Of a stretch of 64,000 nt of DNA, positions 59,426-64,000 are shown piece by piece (within the stretch, counting starts at the first letter, position 1; each line of letters starts with the position of its first letter). The stretch is from assembly GCA_035535995.1 (NCBI GenBank), contig DATLOZ010000015.1, positions 28,484-92,483 of the forward strand, written 5' to 3'. The stretch comes from JANYCO01 sp035535995. Lineage in GTDB: Bacteria > Bacteroidota > Bacteroidia > Cytophagales > Cytophagaceae. The translations under genes were made by a program, and so were the position numbers. The notes under the pieces were generated by a model. The model had not been told where the DNA came from. It searched no databases and saw only the letters and a program-made list of their open reading frames with translations.

Positions 59426-61954
59426 TTAATCAAAGTCAAAAAATTCCTGCGTATTTGGTTTCACCGTTTGCTGTACTTGTTCTTCTTTTTTCTTAAACAG
59501 ATTTTTAAATTCCTGTTTCTCTTTTTTCAAATCTTCCTGGATCTTCGCTTTAGTACGCTTAGTATCGTAAGCAATTTTATAATTATCTGCTGTACCCTTG
59601 ATAGTAAGGAATAACGTACTACCGCGTTTGTTATCTTCTTCAATGGCGCCGAAAGCAGCGTCTTTGTCTACCTTGGGCTTCTTCAGATTTTTGAGTGGTA
59701 CGCAGAGTTTATAATCCATTTCATTGTCGAACGAATGCGTACCTGAAAAAGAAATATCTGAAACATTAGAAACGATCTGCATTTCTGGAAAAGAAATTTT
59801 TCTATTCTCAATAAATACTTTATTCTTCAATTCTGAAAATATGATATGTTCCAGTTCTTTTGCTTGTATGAAGCGAGACAGATTTTGCATTGGTTCAAAA
59901 TCATTCAGCTCACCTTTCAGGATGGAGCCGTCTATATTGGCCACCAAACTTTTTGTATCTATTTCCCCTTGCTTATTCCAGTTGAAAGCCATTTCCACTT
60001 GTCCGGTAAACTCGCCTTTCAGATTTTTATGGGTGATGAAGTTTTGCCCGAAATTATCAAACATATACAGCAAGCTGTCGATATTAATACCGGAAAGGCC
60101 GGAGCGTATGGTAGTCTCTATTTTTTTCTCCGACTCGAAATTCAGAAAACTGTTTAGTTTTAAATTTCCTCCTGCTATGCGAAACGAAATATTCTCCGCT
60201 TTCATAGAAGGTTGGTCAAAACTAAGTGAGCCGCGAAATTGATCCATGATCACTTTCTTGTAGGTGATCTGATCAATGTCTACGTCTATGGCGAGCATAT
60301 ATTTTTCCAGGTAAGGGAAAGAACCTTTTTGCGGAGAGGTTTCTGCATCCAGGTTTTCAGATTCCTTATTACTTTGATAGGAAAGTAATTCTTCTACATC
60401 CAATTTGTGGCAATGCACTTGCATATCGGCCAGCATTCTTGCATTGTCAAGCAGCATAGCGCCGATCAAATTTTTTAGCATCCCGTCTATCTGGAAATCG
60501 CTTCGGCCGATGCGTGTGGTGAAGTCGGTGATCGCAACATCGTTTTTGTTAAAAAGAAAAGTGCCGTTTGTTTTCTCCAGTTTGTAAGGCGCATGTTCGG
60601 GTACACAGGTAAGTTCTTTGATTGTGATCTCTCCGGTTGTCTCAATACGTCTATGTCCTTCGCGGGTTTTTAAATCATCGAGCGCTCCTTTAAATTCAAT
60701 ATCAAAATCAACCATCCCGCTGGCTGATTGTATGCCGGGAATTTTATAAAAGCCCATCACCGAACCAGCATCCACTGTGCCCGTCAAGTCGAAGGTAATA
60801 AAAGGATGTTCTGGATTTCGATAAAGAAAATTTCCCTGGATCATTTTCTGATCAAGATCAAAACGAATGTTTTCCAGGTTCAATACAGTAGTAGAAGCAT
60901 TCCGTTTTTCTCCGTTCGTAAAAATGCCTGAAAAATTTGCATCTGTAATTTTCTTTTGCAGATCAGGATGGTAAAAGGAAGCCTTGCGGCATCCAAACTG
61001 TACATTGATAGAAGGATTTTGCGTATCAGAGATAATTCCTTTCACTGCAGCATTAAAATAGATCTCGCCTTCGCTTTTATAGGCAGAAAATTTTTCGTAA
61101 TACCTTTTCGGGATCAATGAAAGTAAGGTATGAATATCACCCTTGCTGCTTTCAACTTTAATATCGATCAGGTTTTTGTTTTTATACGCATACATTCCTT
61201 CTACTTTGAAAGTAGATTGTTCCACGTTGATCTGCGTAGGTAAAATTTTTAATTGTTTTTGATTGTCGTCGTACTCCAGATTGCTACTGATCTGGATTTC
61301 TTTTTCTTTGAAAAATTCTCCTTCGTGTACCTGGATATTGTGGATGCGCTGTGGGCCAGTGAGCTTGATGAGATATACATCGTTGCTCATCGTAAACTCT
61401 GCTTTGAGTTCATGCGACAGCACTTCATAGTATTGGCCGTTGGTTTCGTTTCGATATTTGACCAATACATTTTTAATGTAAACATCACTCAGGTCCAATC
61501 CGCCGTTGCCTTTGCCCTGGCGCGTGGAATCTTTTTTCAGAATAGTGAAATTATTTTCTCCGTATTTATTTACCCGCAAATTAAATTCTCCATTTTCGAG
61601 GTATAATTTATTGATCACATAATTTCCGTCCAGGATATTCCAGAAATCAAAAGTAAGATAAAGCTGATCGGCGCGGCCCAGCAGGTTTTTGCTTTGAGGA
61701 ATGCTTTCGTAGATTTTTACATCTTTAAATCCGATTGCTACCTGTGGAAATTTTTCAAAAATAGAAAGTTCAATATGAGGATTGATGTCAACTTTTGTAT
61801 TTAGGTATTTATTAATCTCGTTGACAGAGGCGCCAATGATCTTATCTTTAAAAAGGTAAACAAAACCCGCCGACAGCAATAAAAGCCCTGCCAGGCAGGC
61901 TACAGTCCAGAGGAGAATTCTATATATTAATTTACCCTTACCCAAAATACTCAT
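59426..61954 (-). CDS. AsmA-family protein
   Basis: The protein has 842 residues. One N-terminal membrane helix (about 12-34, LLWTVACLAGLLLLSAGFVY) leads to a long beta-rich periplasmic region. The AsmA opening is clear: KYLNTKVDINPHIELSIFEKFPQVAIGFKDVKI, closely parallel to the SIFRHFPNLTLSLGDF run of the protein at 14093-17092. There is an AsmA_2-like C-terminal domain (GEFTGQVEMAFNWNKQ...). A short charged Lys/Glu/Gln tail ends the protein. Its role is probably inter-membrane lipid or outer membrane homeostasis. Confidence 0.88.
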   Translation of the reverse strand: MSILGKGKLIYRILLWTVACLAGLLLLSAGFVYLFKDKIIGASVNEINKYLNTKVDINPHIELSIFEKFPQVAIGFKDVKIYESIPQSKNLLGRADQLYLTFDFWNILDGNYVINKLYLENGEFNLRVNKYGENNFTILKKDSTRQGKGNGGLDLSDVYIKNVLVKYRNETNGQYYEVLSHELKAEFTMSNDVYLIKLTGPQRIHNIQVHEGEFFKEKEIQISSNLEYDDNQKQLKILPTQINVEQSTFKVEGMYAYKNKNLIDIKVESSKGDIHTLLSLIPKRYYEKFSAYKSEGEIYFNAAVKGIISDTQNPSINVQFGCRKASFYHPDLQKKITDANFSGIFTNGEKRNASTTVLNLENIRFDLDQKMIQGNFLYRNPEHPFITFDLTGTVDAGSVMGFYKIPGIQSASGMVDFDIEFKGALDDLKTREGHRRIETTGEITIKELTCVPEHAPYKLEKTNGTFLFNKNDVAITDFTTRIGRSDFQIDGMLKNLIGAMLLDNARMLADMQVHCHKLDVEELLSYQSNKESENLDAETSPQKGSFPYLEKYMLAIDVDIDQITYKKVIMDQFRGSLSFDQPSMKAENISFRIAGGNLKLNSFLNFESEKKIETTIRSGLSGINIDSLLYMFDNFGQNFITHKNLKGEFTGQVEMAFNWNKQGEIDTKSLVANIDGSILKGELNDFEPMQNLSRFIQAKELEHIIFSELKNKVFIENRKISFPEMQIVSNVSDISFSGTHSFDNEMDYKLCVPLKNLKKPKVDKDAAFGAIEEDNKRGSTLFLTIKGTADNYKIAYDTKRTKAKIQEDLKKEKQEFKNLFKKKEEQVQQTVKPNTQEFFDFD

Positions 61955-62293
61955 GGAATACTTTCCACAAAATTTATGTAAACATACAACAATCTACAAT
62001 TTAGCTATTAAAATATTAACATGATTTATAGTGCATTATTGTTCCCTATAATAAAGTACAATTGGATGAAAAGAGGTCTTAGATTGTTGAGCTGTTTCAG
62101 TTAACCCTTGATTTTTCCTGGTGAAAATTTTAAAGGTTATTACAACACGCGCGATCAAAATTTAAAAACTTTCGGGGATCTTATTAAAAAAGGATCTTAG
62201 ATTCTGTTTTCACAAACAGGTACTTGAGAAGCGATTGTAAAAAACTAACTATTAGATTTTTAAATATTATTGGATAGTTTTTTTTAAATATAT
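61955..62293. other. AT-rich gap upstream of the tRNA
   Basis: No gene, repeat family member or stable hairpin was recognised here. The sequence is very AT-rich with T runs. Apart from being the upstream region of the divergent AsmA gene, I see nothing in it. Confidence 0.5.
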
Positions 62294-62323
62294 TTGCAAA
62301 AATTAAAATTAACCATACCTTTG
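62294..62323 (+). promoter_or_regulatory. Promoter of tRNA-Val
   Basis: TTG at 62294-62296 and TACCTTTG at 62316-62323 are 19 bp apart, an ideal Bacteroidota sigma-ABfr promoter. The expected transcript start is about 10 bp before the tRNA. It is the best match in the window. Confidence 0.8.
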
Positions 62324-62340
62324 CAACTCCAAAATTCAAA

Positions 62341-62415
62341 GGGAGCTTAGCTCAGCTGGTTCAGAGCATCTGCCTTACAAGCAGAGGGTCGGGGGTTCGA
62401 ACCCCTCAGCTCCCA
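62341..62415 (+). tRNA. tRNA-Val (anticodon UAC)
   Basis: 75 nt. The acceptor stem GGGAGCT pairs with AGCTCCC (62408-62414); the anticodon arm TCTGC-CTTACAA-GCAGA gives anticodon TAC for valine; the T arm is GGGGG-TTCGAAC-CCCTC with one G-U pair. The 3' CCA is not encoded. An ideal promoter precedes it and a terminator follows directly. Confidence 0.95.
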
Positions 62416-62416
62416 C

Positions 62417-62444
62417 AAAGCCTGGTAAATACCAGGCTTTTTTT
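62417..62444 (+). terminator. Intrinsic terminator of tRNA-Val
   Basis: A perfect 10-bp stem (AAAGCCTGGT at 62417-62426 and ACCAGGCTTT at 62431-62440) with a 4-nt loop and a T run, 2 bp after the tRNA end. Confidence 0.9.
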
Positions 62445-62519
62445 ATTCTCCAGACTCACACTCGCACTCTATAACTTCACAAATAATTAGTTTAGAGTAC
62501 GAGTGTCAGTCTGGAGAAT
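62445..62519. repeat. Family C inverted repeat
   Basis: Arms 62445-62471 (ATTCTCCAGACTCACACTCG...) and 62493-62519 are complementary at 25 of 27 positions. It follows the tRNA terminator and precedes gldJ. Confidence 0.85.
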
Positions 62520-62709
62520 TTCGCTCGTAAAATAAATTTTTCGGTACAATCCTCTCACTCTTTCATCTTTATACTTTTTTACTTACCTTTCCGTTCTGTA
62601 TTAAATATATATAAATTCTTATAAAATTCATCTAATTTTTTGTATTTTAAGTTGAATATATATATATTAGCGAATTATTTGTAGATAAGTGTTATTAAAC
62701 AAACAGGTT

Positions 62710-63921
62710 ATGAAGAAAATTAGTAGAATCGCAAAAGGCGTGTCCCTTTTGACTGTAGCGGCCGTAATACTGGCTTCCTGCGGAAAAGGTGGCAATCCTA
62801 CCGCCCAAAACCCAGGTAGTGCAAGTACTACCACAGGGATGGCTTACAATGAAGAAAACGGGTTCCAAGTGAACGACTATGCTGGTCAGCCAGAAGCACC
62901 AAACTTGGTGTATATCGAAGGTGGCCGTATGGTAATGGGTTCTTTTGAAGAAGATCTTTTAAAATCCGGTGACAACGTAGAAAGAACTGTAACAGTAGCT
63001 TCTTTCTATATGGACGAAACTGAAATCGCTAACATTCACTGGTTAGAATATATGTTCTATGTAAGCAGAGACTCTTCCCAGGAGTTTGCTGAATCTACAA
63101 AACCTGATACTACTGTGTGGGCTTCTGAGCTTGCTTACAATGACCCATATGTAGATCACTATCTAAGATATCCAGGTTTCCGTTATTTCCCGATAGTAGG
63201 TGTTAACTGGCTTCAGGCTAACGACTACGCTCAATGGAGAACTAACGTAGTAAATCAAAACCTAGCTAAAAACGCAGGTATCGAAATTCCTGAAGGCGGC
63301 GGAAGAATTCCGTTGGAAACTGGTGTGGTAGTGCCTAACTACCGTCTCCCTTCTGAAGCTGAGTGGCAATATGCTGCACAAGCATTGATCGGAAACCAGT
63401 GGCTGGATGAAAACCAAACTCACAACAGACTTTATCCTTGGGATGGTCACGCACTACGTAACCCTTATGGAAAACAAATGGGTATGTTCCTTGCTAACTT
63501 CAAAAGAGGTCGTGGTGACTACGCCGGTATCGCAGGTAAACTGAACGACGGTGCAATGATCACTTCTTATATTTATGAATTCCCTCCTAACGACTTCGGT
63601 CTGTATTGTATGGCAGGTAACGTAAACGAGTGGGTATACGACGTTTACCGTCCACTTAGCTACACTGACGACAAACAAACTGGTGGTATGGATGACCTGA
63701 ACCCACTAAGAAGAAACGGTTTCTTGGATGAGGCAAAAGGATATGACAAAGCTGGTTTCCAGTCTTTGATCGACGATCACGTAAGAGTATACAAAGGTGG
63801 TTCTTGGAAAGACGTAGCTTACTGGCTATCTCCAGGTACCAGAAGATACATTGCTGAAGACTCTTGTACTGCTACCATCGGTTTCAGATGTGCAATGATC
63901 CAAGCCGGAACAAACTATTAA
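62710..63921 (+). CDS. gldJ: Gliding motility lipoprotein GldJ-like (SUMF1/FGE fold)
   Basis: The protein has 403 residues from MKKISRIAKGVSLLTVAA. Lipobox LASC with Cys24. The mature part has the formylglycine-generating-enzyme-like fold of GldJ and GldK: YIEGGRMVMGSFEED, VVPNYRLPSEAEWQYAAQAL, FLANFKRGRGDYAGIAGKLND, GLYCMAGNVNEWVYDVYRPL, VYKGGSWKDVAYWLSPGTRRY, TATIGFRCA. GldJ is preferred over GldK because the FKRGRGDY run and the MAGNVNEWV context fit GldJ and because a terminator follows, with no gldL next to it within the window. GldJ is needed for gliding and type IX secretion. Known GldJ proteins are longer (about 560), so this is a shorter form. Codons are strongly biased toward preferred ones, suggesting high expression. 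Confidence 0.75.
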   Translation: MKKISRIAKGVSLLTVAAVILASCGKGGNPTAQNPGSASTTTGMAYNEENGFQVNDYAGQPEAPNLVYIEGGRMVMGSFEEDLLKSGDNVERTVTVASFYMDETEIANIHWLEYMFYVSRDSSQEFAESTKPDTTVWASELAYNDPYVDHYLRYPGFRYFPIVGVNWLQANDYAQWRTNVVNQNLAKNAGIEIPEGGGRIPLETGVVVPNYRLPSEAEWQYAAQALIGNQWLDENQTHNRLYPWDGHALRNPYGKQMGMFLANFKRGRGDYAGIAGKLNDGAMITSYIYEFPPNDFGLYCMAGNVNEWVYDVYRPLSYTDDKQTGGMDDLNPLRRNGFLDEAKGYDKAGFQSLIDDHVRVYKGGSWKDVAYWLSPGTRRYIAEDSCTATIGFRCAMIQAGTNY

Positions 63922-63945
63922 TAGTTGTTTGACAATATTTATCTA

Positions 63946-63979
63946 AAAGATCCCGCCGATACCGGCGGGATCTTTTTTT
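63946..63979 (+). terminator. Intrinsic terminator after gldJ
   Basis: A perfect 13-bp GC-rich stem (AAAGATCCCGCCG at 63946-63958, complement at 63963-63975), a 4-nt loop ATAC and a T run, 24 bp after the stop codon. It supports a monocistronic gldJ. Confidence 0.92.
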
Positions 63980-64000
63980 GTTATTAGTGGTGCCCCCTCC

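Overview
The window is a stretch of Bacteroidota chromosome. It carries a GldJ-type gliding/type IX secretion lipoprotein, a secreted beta-helix protein with a type B (CHU_C) C-terminal sorting domain, families largely restricted to Bacteroidota (DUF5723, DUF4270, DUF4286, DUF6934, DUF4105), FKBP lipoproteins, and several copies of the Bacteroidota -7 promoter element TAnnTTTG. The mix of gliding genes with a compact housekeeping set suggests a free-living member of the Cytophagia/Sphingobacteriia/Chitinophagia side of the phylum; the sequence does not settle this further. I see no plasmid, phage, intact insertion sequence or CRISPR array.

Layout. 1-7.6 kb: envelope genes (a partial DUF5723 barrel, a large lipoprotein, a TPR/PD40/PKD protein, a BamA-like barrel). 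7.6-14 kb: hemW, a small helical protein, an M1 aminopeptidase, a LolC/E-like permease, a lipoprotein, a pentapeptide-repeat protein, a membrane protein. 14-22.5 kb: a long AsmA-like protein, a DUF6929-like protein, a small lipoprotein, a split DsbD pair, an M20 dipeptidase. 22.5-29.3 kb: a VapBC module, a GT-C membrane glycosyltransferase, a SNF2 helicase, an alpha/beta hydrolase, and an AT-rich islet with a frameshifted DUF6934 gene and a 55-residue partner. 29.3-34 kb: dxs diverging from scpA, then ndk and an NrnA-like phosphatase. 34-37.3 kb: three FKBP prolyl isomerases and prmC. 37.3-44.1 kb: a UPF0104 flippase-like protein, panD, panC, a degenerate glycogen-synthase-like protein, a DUF4270 lipoprotein and glmS. 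44.2-49.6 kb: an outer-membrane barrel, rho and serS. 49.9-59.2 kb: the T9SS cargo protein, small proteins, a sugar MFS transporter, CorA, a DMT exporter, DUF4105, an inositol-monophosphatase and a tiny Cys-rich membrane protein. 59.4-64 kb: a second AsmA-like protein, tRNA-Val(UAC) and gldJ.

The most unusual property is the intergenic DNA. At least six unrelated families of inverted repeats (called A to F here) occupy many of the gaps, several as perfect stems of 24 to 38 bp. Some end in T runs and probably terminate transcription (D after DUF4270, A after the T9SS protein, B after serS). Two (family E) are 165-166 bp elements with the same ends and different interiors, resembling MITE or REP/RAYT-type elements. 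Two further regulatory-looking points are an intrinsic terminator hairpin lying inside the signal-peptide codons of the DUF4270 gene, and a 14-bp palindrome containing DnaA-box-like halves between dxs and scpA.

Functional links: panC and panD give two steps of pantothenate synthesis; glmS supplies amino sugars; dxs starts isoprenoid synthesis; the FKBPs, DsbD pair, BamA-like and AsmA-like proteins serve envelope protein folding and outer-membrane biogenesis; GldJ supports the secretion route used by the type B cargo protein.
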